DNA of 5,018 bases from an uncultured Muribaculaceae bacterium (lineage in GTDB: Bacteria; Bacteroidota; Bacteroidia; Bacteroidales; Muribaculaceae): positions 1 through 5,018 of the forward strand of contig CAUBWJ010000071.1 in the NCBI GenBank assembly GCA_958439725.1. The letters are read 5' to 3'. This document shows, in pieces, positions 1-5,018 of the stretch; the first letter of the stretch is position 1; each line of letters begins with the position of its first letter. Position numbers and translations under genes: made by a program. The notes beneath the pieces are model-generated. The model saw only the letters and a program-made list of their open reading frames with translations, did not search any database and was not told the DNA's origin.

Positions 1-405
1 CACGGCCACTATATAGCTGCGGCCAGATTTGGTGGCGATGTCAGTCAGCGGATGCCGCACATGGTTATCCTGTGAGGTCTGAAATCCATGCTCGCCGTTT
101 TCGAGGAAAAGACCGTTTTTGGTTGTGCTATTGTCATCCAGAAGCGTGCTCTTGCCCGAACCGGCATTGTAGATGCCGACCCAGAGAGTTTCCACGTTGT
201 AAGCATCCTTGTCGGCCATATCGGTGCGCGATTCGAGCCGCGGCATTTCGGGGGCCGATACGCTGAGCGAAATCTTGGTGTCGCGGCCCTCCACCTCGTT
301 GACACCGAAGCCGGTGTCGAGGTCGTCGCTACATCCGGTGGCGCCCATGAGCATGGCCACGGCGCCTGTCAGGAGTGATATTCTGTGTTTTCTGTATATT
401 TTCAT
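1..405 (-). CDS. Partial lipoprotein, probable minor or tip pilus subunit (N-terminal 135 codons only)
   Basis: The reading frame opens with ATG at 405-403 and stays open to the left edge, so the C-terminus is missing. The signal peptide has a basic n-region (MKIYRKHR) and a hydrophobic core, and ends in the lipobox-like GATGC with the lipidated Cys at residue 25. SDDLD follows the Cys and resembles the acidic lipoprotein export signal that sends Bacteroidetes lipoproteins to the cell surface. Residues 44-51 (KISLSVSA) look like the first beta-strand. R60-T61 is a candidate maturation site, followed by ETLWVGIYNAGSG (72-84), which resembles the 'V..L.V.vY...G' strand after the cut in fimbrillins. 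The gene starts 14 bases after the preceding stop codon, so it is probably the same operon. By position it corresponds to mfa4/mfa5 or fimD/fimE, or to DUF4906-type tip proteins found at such loci. No family-defining domain is visible in the fragment, so the product is inferred. Existence of the gene is near certain; the role is moderately likely. Confidence 0.8.
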   Translation of the reverse strand, partial: MKIYRKHRISLLTGAVAMLMGATGCSDDLDTGFGVNEVEGRDTKISLSVSAPEMPRLESRTDMADKDAYNVETLWVGIYNAGSGKSTLLDDNSTTKNGLFLENGEHGFQTSQDNHVRHPLTDIATKSGRSYIVAV

Positions 406-419
406 CGTTGGCTGTCGGT

Positions 420-1721
420 TTAATCAAATGATGGTATATCGACTGTGGGAGTGTACCAGGGGCAGACGGTGTAATTAAGCGTCAGCCCTACGTCGAAGTT
501 CACGGATGTTATTTCCAGCGTATATTCGTGATTGCGGAGCATCATCGCTCCCCATTGTTGGGCTATTACGGTATATGCCTCGTCGTTGAGGTTTACGGTG
601 AAATCACTTGTCTGTGTGGCGTTGCGGGCCATGGTTATCACGAGCGTGGGAGCGCCTGCCTTCAATGGCTGTACGGGCAGATAGGTTATAAGCGATTTCG
701 CTACACGGCGTCCTGCCATGAATGTCAGCGCGGCGACGCCGGTTCCCGCTGTGCGCATTTGTTCTTCTGTCTCGTGAATCTGCTGGCCGTTCTGATAGGT
801 TGCCGGGGCGGCCGGGGTCACGAATCCGTCGGGCACGCCGTAGGTGATCGTGGCGCTTACCAGCTGAGGGTAGTCGCCCTCCATATCAGCGGCCTGTATG
901 GCGCTGACTACCCGCACCTTGTTCATGGCGCGGAGCAGGCTCACCTCGCCGAGCATCATGCGGTCGTCGGGGCGGCTGAAATACATATCGCGCTCGCTCA
1001 TGGTGAACTCCGTGGAGAGACCATACATGGGAATGCGCAGATTGCCGTAATTATCCGTATAATCAGGTGTGAAAACCAATGCCTTGGCTTTATCCGTGAA
1101 CGCTGTAAAGGTAGCGGCAGCGTTGGCGTCGTTTTCATGAAAGGCATCCTTAAGGTCATCGAAATCTGTGAATGGACCGCCGTCAAGCGATGCGTTGGAG
1201 TTGGCTATGATGGCGATGCGGACTTTGAGGCTGCGGGAGCCGTTGGGGGAGAGTTCGGTGGTGGGGTCGGTGAGGAACTGTTCGGCAAGCGAGGCGGGCA
1301 GGTCGAGGTTCACGGTGTAGTCGCCCAGACCGCCGGCAATCTCCATTTCCGAAGACGAGGCGGTGACGTTGGTGTTCTTATACAGCAGCACGGGGTCGGT
1401 GGAGCCGTCGGCCTTATAGGCGAAGATGAAGAAGCCGAAGTCGTTGAGGTTTATCTCGTCCTCGAAGGCGTAGTCGTAGGTCTCCTCGGGGTGATTCTCG
1501 CTGTCGGCGCGCGAGGGAGCCTTGCGCGAGAGCGGAATTGAGGTCGTGACCCTGAACGAGAGCGCCAGCGAGTTTTCCTCGGGCTGCCCGGGCTCCGGGT
1601 CGGGGCAGGGATTCTCGGGGTCGTTGACCGCCGAGCATCCCGCCAGCAGTGCCGAGGCCACGAGGGCTGCGGCGGCCGGGCGCAGGGTGCGCAATCGGTT
1701 AGTAAATTCTCTGATTCTCAT
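420..1721 (-). CDS. Fimbrillin-fold accessory (tip-type) pilus subunit lipoprotein, Mfa3/FimC-like by position
   Basis: Predicted 433-aa surface lipoprotein, probably a minor subunit at or near the pilus tip. I chose ATG 1721 because it gives a clean basic n-region (MRIREFTNRLRTLR) before the hydrophobic stretch and lipobox LLAGC (Cys29). A GTG at 1733 would add four residues including an acidic Glu. A Pro/Glu-rich spacer (35-49) follows, then a first strand (51-59, SLALSFRVT) and candidate cleavage sites R66-K67 and, better, R71-A72. Fimbrillin-fold hallmarks follow: FGFFIFAY (95-102), RIPMYGLS (229-236), LLRAMNKVRV (262-271), ITYLPVQP (345-352) and LRNHEYTLEITSV (395-407). The C-terminal strand ends with NYTVCPW (416-422) and VDIPSF (427-432). 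RNHxYTxxxT is shared with the shaft protein encoded upstream in the operon. The gene follows the anchor gene directly, as mfa3 follows mfa2. It could instead be an alternative shaft or adaptor subunit; a fimbrillin fold is much surer than the tip location. Confidence 0.88.
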   Translation of the reverse strand: MRIREFTNRLRTLRPAAAALVASALLAGCSAVNDPENPCPDPEPGQPEENSLALSFRVTTSIPLSRKAPSRADSENHPEETYDYAFEDEINLNDFGFFIFAYKADGSTDPVLLYKNTNVTASSSEMEIAGGLGDYTVNLDLPASLAEQFLTDPTTELSPNGSRSLKVRIAIIANSNASLDGGPFTDFDDLKDAFHENDANAAATFTAFTDKAKALVFTPDYTDNYGNLRIPMYGLSTEFTMSERDMYFSRPDDRMMLGEVSLLRAMNKVRVVSAIQAADMEGDYPQLVSATITYGVPDGFVTPAAPATYQNGQQIHETEEQMRTAGTGVAALTFMAGRRVAKSLITYLPVQPLKAGAPTLVITMARNATQTSDFTVNLNDEAYTVIAQQWGAMMLRNHEYTLEITSVNFDVGLTLNYTVCPWYTPTVDIPSFD

Positions 1722-1735
1722 GGCTTCAATCACAT
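1719..1735 (-). promoter_or_regulatory. Stop/start junction between anchor and accessory subunit genes
   Basis: On the minus strand this reads ATGTGATTGAAGCCATG. The first ATG is the last codon of the anchor gene and TGA (1732-1730) is its stop. A GTG at 1733-1731 overlaps that stop as GTGA and is in frame with the ATG at 1721-1719. Either start places the second gene within reach of ribosomes finishing the first, so translational coupling is likely. No convincing Shine-Dalgarno sequence is visible, which is usual in Bacteroidetes. I favour the ATG on signal peptide grounds. Confidence 0.6.
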
Positions 1736-2791
1736 ATTTTCATTCTGCGGGGGAACAACGGCCCACGAGTTGATATAGATGCCTCCGGCCATATACCAGT
1801 TGTTGCTGGCGTCGATGAAGAAGAGAATCGAGTAGTCGTCCTGGCGGTCGAGATACTCCTGGTCGGTCATCGAGCCGTAATGGCCCTTGATGAGCAGCAG
1901 GTAGTCTATGAGGGGTATGCGGATAATGTCGGTGCCGTCGGAGTTGCGGCGCACGGTGAGCGTCGACTTCTGCCCGGCTATGAGGCGCGAGAGCGAAAAC
2001 TCGTTCATGAGCGTGGCCACGGTGGTGATGCTCTCGGGCATGTCGCCGGCGCGTCCGGCCTCCTGGGTGGTCTGGCTGTTATCCTGGCCAATCACGCCGT
2101 AGCGGATTTCCCACGGCATATAGGTTACGGTCGGCCCCTGAAGCACGGCATTGTTCCATCCCAGCTCCGAGTTGGCGTCGGTGATGGTCACGGTGAAATC
2201 CTCCTGCTTCATTTCGGTGCCGTCGAGGTTCTGCAGCAGCACCCGTATGGCGTTGGTGTCCTTCATCAGCGGTATTGTCACCTGCTCGACCGAGGGCTTG
2301 AATTTGTCGGGAGTATAGGTGTAGCTCTTCATGCCGTGAAAGAGGCCTGGAATCTCGGCGTCGCTCACCAGCATGGTTCCGCTCTGCTCCGTGGCCAGCG
2401 TCACCTCCAGCTCCTCTTTCGAGGCCGGATTGTAGGTGGCCAGCTTCATGGGCGAGGCGTCAGAGAGGCCGCACCATGCCACGAAGTCATAGCTGCCCCC
2501 CTCCAGAGGGGTCTCCATCACGAATCCGGGCTCCGTGGGAAGTTGCGCGTCGGTAGCGGCGCCTTTCCATACGAGTGCGCCGGTCCGCGAGTCGAAAGCC
2601 CATACGTTGACGCTGCGCACCTCGTGGTGGAAAGCGTCGGCAAACTTCATGTTGTAGTCGTAGACGAATTTCAGACTGAGCTTGGCGGGGCAAGGCTCAA
2701 GGTCATCTTTTACCCATCCGCAGCCTGTGAGCGAGGCGGCGGCAAGCAGCACCGTGAGCTGCCTGAGACGATTGATGATGTTAGTTTTCAC
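1730..2791 (-). CDS. mfa2: Mfa2/FimB-family fimbrial anchor lipoprotein
   Basis: 353-aa outer-membrane lipoprotein. Members of this family anchor type V pili to the cell and limit their length by ending the shaft at its base. The start is GTG (2791-2789): an in-frame TAA lies five codons upstream and the next in-frame Met is residue 48, inside the mature protein. The signal peptide ends in lipobox LTGC (Cys24), followed by GWVKDDLEPCP, which includes a K-D-D surface-export-type signal and a second Cys (34). Family hallmarks in order are FVYDYNMKFADAF (42-54), VNVWAFD (61-67), YDFVAWCG (101-108), LFHGMK (150-155), TIPLMKDTNAIRV (172-184), RIPLIDYLLL (291-300), QEYLDRQDDYSILFFID (311-327) and YINSWAVVPPQ (339-349). 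Unlike its neighbours it has no Arg-Ala maturation site after the first strand, which fits a subunit that keeps its lipid. It lies 131 bases downstream of the shaft gene. The symbol is used at family level. The family assignment is very secure. Confidence 0.95.
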   Translation of the reverse strand: MKTNIINRLRQLTVLLAAASLTGCGWVKDDLEPCPAKLSLKFVYDYNMKFADAFHHEVRSVNVWAFDSRTGALVWKGAATDAQLPTEPGFVMETPLEGGSYDFVAWCGLSDASPMKLATYNPASKEELEVTLATEQSGTMLVSDAEIPGLFHGMKSYTYTPDKFKPSVEQVTIPLMKDTNAIRVLLQNLDGTEMKQEDFTVTITDANSELGWNNAVLQGPTVTYMPWEIRYGVIGQDNSQTTQEAGRAGDMPESITTVATLMNEFSLSRLIAGQKSTLTVRRNSDGTDIIRIPLIDYLLLIKGHYGSMTDQEYLDRQDDYSILFFIDASNNWYMAGGIYINSWAVVPPQNENM

Positions 2792-2922
2792 GTTATAATC
2801 GGTTTATTATTTTATTCTTGGTTTCGGGGACGTGTTTATTCCCGGATTGGTGAGTATGGCGCCGGCCAGGGCGCCATACCCTGTAAAGAAGGAGAGAGGC
2901 AGGAGTAATTAAGAGTGATTTA
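2792..2922 (-). other. Intergenic region between shaft and anchor genes
   Basis: This 131-base gap is the only sizeable non-coding stretch inside the operon. Read on the minus strand, a pyrimidine-rich segment after the shaft stop leads into the stem-loop. It is followed by an unremarkable stretch and then an A/T-rich run (about 2792-2818) just before the anchor GTG, which is a typical low-structure translation initiation region in Bacteroidetes. I searched by eye for the Bacteroidetes -7 promoter pattern TAnnTTTG and did not find it, so an internal promoter is not supported. Confidence 0.6.
2854..2879 (-). promoter_or_regulatory. Perfect intercistronic stem-loop between shaft and anchor genes
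   Basis: The arms GTATGGCGCC (2854-2863) and GGCGCCATAC (2870-2879) are exact reverse complements, giving a 10-bp GC-rich stem with a 6-base loop. It begins 43 bases after the shaft stop and ends 62 bases before the anchor GTG. Neither strand has a T-run right after the hairpin, so it is not a textbook intrinsic terminator. It could still act as a partial terminator or attenuator, or as a 3'-end stabiliser, letting shaft transcript exceed anchor transcript. The structure is certain from sequence; the role is inferred. Confidence 0.6.
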
Positions 2923-4962
2923 TCAGTGGAGTTCAACCTCCTGAGTGGGAACTACTGCCCAGCGCAGAATATTGATTGTGTATGCCATGAATATATCCTT
3001 GGTGTCGGCCGGCGGAATGATGGGGTCAGTCTTGTCTGCTACACCGGTAGCGAGACCATCAATCTTGGTTACATTGATGGTATAGGCATGGTTGCGTACA
3101 ACACCGAAGTCGCCTACGCTTGATTTAGCCACTTCAATCGTCTGGCCGTTGTTGCCTGAACGATAATATCCGTAGTGTCTTACAGGGATATTGAAGAAGC
3201 CTGCACCCTGTTGGTATTTCACGCAGGTACCTGCCATTTTCCAGAGGATATAATTGGCATGATCGAGGTCTATCTGATTGGTAGCCCCTTCAGCAGGTGT
3301 TGTTACGATTTGTTTGAGAACACCATTGTCGACAATATAGATGCCGTTATCACAAGCGGTTGCTGTGAACTGGAGTGTTTGGAATCTTGCTGCCATTTTC
3401 TCGGCTACAGGAGTGCCTCCTTCTTCTGTTGTTTGACCTGCCATTAAAAGAACGGCATCTGAGGGACGAAGAATATCTGTTGAGGTGGCAAGCTTTTCGA
3501 GATCCGTTGCGTCGGTTATCGACATGGGAACATTATTACCATCCGTAAGCTTATAGAAAATCGGCATGCAACGAATCAGGAAGCGCTTCTGCATGGACAT
3601 TATATTGGGATTTACTTTATTTCCTACCACACCTGCTGCGTCTTTGTTGTCGTTGTTTGCAGGGAAGTAAATCGAGGGCTTGTTATCATTATTCTGGATG
3701 AAAGTATAGAATGTAGGAGCGTCTGTTGTAGTGCCATCAACTGTCATTTCGTAATGACCGGCAATGACAACTGATGCTACAGCAGCGTTGGGGTTGTTTG
3801 ATGTAAGACCTTCTGTACCTACTGTGGTTTCCTTGAAGTAGCGGGCAGCTTCGTTGGCCGTATATCCTTCAGCTGCGATAGAATTCCAGGGGAGGAAAAC
3901 CTGGTTGTATTCGTCGCCGTGGCCCTGGTAATCGCTGAGAACTTCCGGATACTGTGACTGGAAGTATACAGGAGAGCAAGCCCAGTATGAGCGATGATTG
4001 GTGGGGTTGTTCCATTCCCAGTCGTCTTTTGTTCCGTTTATAGCTTTCTGAGCTTCCGCCCATGTATAGTTATCAGGAAGAATGCCGCCGGTTGCCGAAC
4101 GCTTACGCAGTGATTTCACAGCATAAGTATTTTTTGCCTCACCGTTAAGTGTCCATCCGTCAACTTTGAAATTGAGGGTTACATTCAGAGGTGTAAAACC
4201 GTTAAAACTCAGATTGGCGTCTCCATTGGTGGTTACATAGGGATCCGCATCTGCAATTCCATGCATCTGGAGTCTTGCTGCGTAGCGCTCAACATAGATT
4301 TTTGTGGTATTACCGGCATCTAAAGCTTGTTGAGCTTGCTCTCTTGTATCATAAACCTGACCCTGAAGGGACACTGCAATTTGGGGAGTTACATCTCCGG
4401 CATTAGTTAAGTAATAAACCGAGTTGCTCATCGGGAATGATGTGGGATTTTTCTTGTCACCGTTGACAGCAGATTCACGGGTTATTGTCTGGATAACCGA
4501 AAGTGGGTTCTGTAAATCAGCCGGATTGGCAGGGTTGATGTAGCACATCACCTGAGTAGGTTTAGCCTGACCCTGAGCGACTGTAAGTTCTACGATTCTT
4601 TCAATGGTACCCTTGGTTCCATCAACAGTTATGTCTGTGTTACCAGGAGTTGGCTGCTCATTTATGCGGGTTTGTCCCACAACATTGCCGCTGGCGTCAT
4701 AGAAGACAAGATAGCAGGAGGTTACTGCTGATTCATTACCTGTACCATCGACAAAGTCGGTGCCAGCAACAGGATTTCCATCATCTTCTGCTGCACGAGA
4801 ACCGATATTTTCGCCCTGAATAGACACGTTCACGTAAAGTTTACGTTCCACGTTGTTGTCGGGACCGTTGGGCTCTTCGCCGGCAAGCTTATCGCTTGAG
4901 CATGCGCCGAGGCTTAGGGAAGCCAGGGCGAGAGCGCCGAGATAATAATTGATTTTTTTCAT
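2923..4962 (-). CDS. mfa1: Mfa1-family major pilus shaft subunit (fimbrillin) precursor
   Basis: 679-aa precursor of the polymerising shaft subunit of a type V pilus. It starts at ATG 4962 with MKKINYY, a hydrophobic core and lipobox LGAC (Cys21). The strand KLYVNVSIQ (41-49) precedes R56-A57. Then come an acidic/Gly-rich linker and VTSCYLVFYDASGNVV (80-95), the same order as strand, Arg|Ala cut and 'kLTVMVYNG' strand in P. gingivalis FimA. Cutting at R56 would leave a 623-aa mature subunit. Mfa1-type hallmarks are FPMSNSVYY (176-184), IYVERYAARLQM (222-233), HRSYWACSPVY (323-333), FFNIPVRHYGYY (589-600) and GVVRNHAYTINVTKI (620-634). The C-terminal donor-strand region ends ILRWAVVPTQEVEL (665-678). 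It is about 100 residues longer than P. gingivalis Mfa1 (from memory, roughly 560 aa). Six cysteines besides the lipidated one are present (83, 140, 329, 465, 537, 580). Its base composition is clearly lower in GC than that of the downstream genes. The symbol is used at family level. Confidence 0.94.
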   Translation of the reverse strand: MKKINYYLGALALASLSLGACSSDKLAGEEPNGPDNNVERKLYVNVSIQGENIGSRAAEDDGNPVAGTDFVDGTGNESAVTSCYLVFYDASGNVVGQTRINEQPTPGNTDITVDGTKGTIERIVELTVAQGQAKPTQVMCYINPANPADLQNPLSVIQTITRESAVNGDKKNPTSFPMSNSVYYLTNAGDVTPQIAVSLQGQVYDTREQAQQALDAGNTTKIYVERYAARLQMHGIADADPYVTTNGDANLSFNGFTPLNVTLNFKVDGWTLNGEAKNTYAVKSLRKRSATGGILPDNYTWAEAQKAINGTKDDWEWNNPTNHRSYWACSPVYFQSQYPEVLSDYQGHGDEYNQVFLPWNSIAAEGYTANEAARYFKETTVGTEGLTSNNPNAAVASVVIAGHYEMTVDGTTTDAPTFYTFIQNNDNKPSIYFPANNDNKDAAGVVGNKVNPNIMSMQKRFLIRCMPIFYKLTDGNNVPMSITDATDLEKLATSTDILRPSDAVLLMAGQTTEEGGTPVAEKMAARFQTLQFTATACDNGIYIVDNGVLKQIVTTPAEGATNQIDLDHANYILWKMAGTCVKYQQGAGFFNIPVRHYGYYRSGNNGQTIEVAKSSVGDFGVVRNHAYTINVTKIDGLATGVADKTDPIIPPADTKDIFMAYTINILRWAVVPTQEVELH

Positions 4963-4985
4963 AAAAAATTGATTAAAAAAATTGA
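4963..4985 (-). repeat. Direct repeat TCAATTTTTT x2 next to the shaft start codon
   Basis: On the minus strand TCAATTTTTT occurs at 4985-4976 and again at 4972-4963, 13 bases apart; the second copy abuts the ATG. The six T's before ATG and the seven A's after it (4959-4953) could form a weak A-U stem with the start codon in the loop. Simple AT bias may explain all of it. Confidence 0.55.
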
Positions 4986-5018
4986 GTATGATATTGATTG
5001 TTAGTTTCGTGTTGGTTC
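4963..5018 (-). promoter_or_regulatory. AT-rich leader upstream of the shaft gene, incomplete at window edge
   Basis: Only 56 bases upstream of the first start codon are present. The stretch is very AT-rich and has no visible ribosome binding site, as expected for Bacteroidetes. No TAnnTTTG-type -7 element is found, so the operon promoter probably lies beyond the right edge. Whether it sits on an invertible segment, as some Bacteroidetes surface-structure promoters do, cannot be judged here. Confidence 0.5.

Noticed and set aside
142..162. P-loop-like GSGKSTLL in the partial lipoprotein (residues 82-89)
   Set aside because: It resembles the Walker A core of ABC ATPases, but the first Gly/Ala of the pattern is a Tyr. 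The protein is an exported lipoprotein, and the segment lies in a predicted strand-turn region, so this is coincidence.
528..1541. Plus-strand ORF of 337 codons opposite the accessory subunit gene
   Set aside because: The translation is rich in Gly, Val, His and Arg with no signal peptide or known motif, and it mirrors a gene with strong fimbrillin hallmarks. It is explained by the GC-rich third positions of the real gene.
1586..1593. Eight-base palindrome GCCCGGGC in the accessory gene
   Set aside because: It falls in the GC-rich codons of the Pro/Glu-rich spacer and is explained by coding content.
2879..2905. Pyrimidine tract ending in ACAGG on the minus strand, like a eukaryotic 3' splice site
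   Set aside because: The operon is clearly bacterial, with lipoprotein signals and tightly packed genes. There is no matching 5' site and both flanking genes are intact.
2888..2905. Shine-Dalgarno-like AAGGAG on the plus strand in the intergenic gap
   Set aside because: No plausible plus-strand coding region follows it; the downstream plus-strand ORFs are short and lie opposite the shaft gene.
1880..2908. Plus-strand ORF of 342 codons opposite the anchor gene, running into the intergenic gap
   Set aside because: It is the shadow of a very secure Mfa2-family gene. Its product is low in recognisable structure, and no comparable ORF lies opposite the lower-GC shaft gene, as expected for a composition artefact.
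4963..5018. Possible invertible promoter or recombinase site upstream of the operon
   Set aside because: Such control is known for some Bacteroidetes surface structures, but no inverted repeat or promoter consensus is visible in the 56 bases available.

Overview
The window looks like part of a Bacteroidales chromosome. It carries four co-oriented genes on the minus strand, read from the right edge to the left edge. All four encode lipoprotein precursors with signal peptidase II lipoboxes. Three belong recognisably to the Bacteroidetes type V (FimA/Mfa1-type) pilus families, and the fourth, which is cut by the left edge, looks like another pilus subunit. I cannot place the genus. Gut-type Bacteroidales such as Muribaculaceae, Bacteroides or Prevotella fit better than Porphyromonas, but this is an impression from the moderately GC-rich accessory genes and not a measurement.

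Layout in transcription order: (1) 5018-4963, a short AT-rich leader with a direct repeat abutting the first start codon. (2) 4962-2923, a 679-aa Mfa1-family major shaft fimbrillin. (3) 2922-2792, a 131-base gap holding a perfect 10-bp stem-loop. (4) 2791-1730, a 353-aa Mfa2/FimB-family anchor lipoprotein with a GTG start. (5) 1721-420, a 433-aa fimbrillin-fold accessory subunit in the position of Mfa3/FimC, whose possible upstream GTG would overlap the anchor stop. (6) 405-1, the first 135 codons of another lipoprotein, probably a further minor or tip subunit, continuing beyond the left edge. No tRNA, rRNA, CRISPR, insertion sequence or plus-strand gene is supported. The long plus-strand ORFs are antisense shadows.

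The genes can be read together as one pilus operon in the same order as mfa1-mfa2-mfa3 of Porphyromonas gingivalis: shaft, anchor, then tip or accessory subunits. In that system the subunits are exported as lipoproteins. An arginine-specific protease then removes the N-terminal beta-strand, and the C-terminal strand of a neighbouring subunit fills the open groove. Here the shaft, the accessory subunit and the partial fourth subunit each have a Ser-Arg-(Ala/Thr) site just after the first predicted strand. The anchor has none there, as expected for a protein that must stay lipidated.

This is a variant of a known system, not an undescribed one. The points most worth a second look are the shared maturation sites in what may be a gingipain-free organism, the intercistronic stem-loop, the near-identical C-terminal WAVVP motif of shaft and anchor, and the base-composition break between the shaft gene and the rest.
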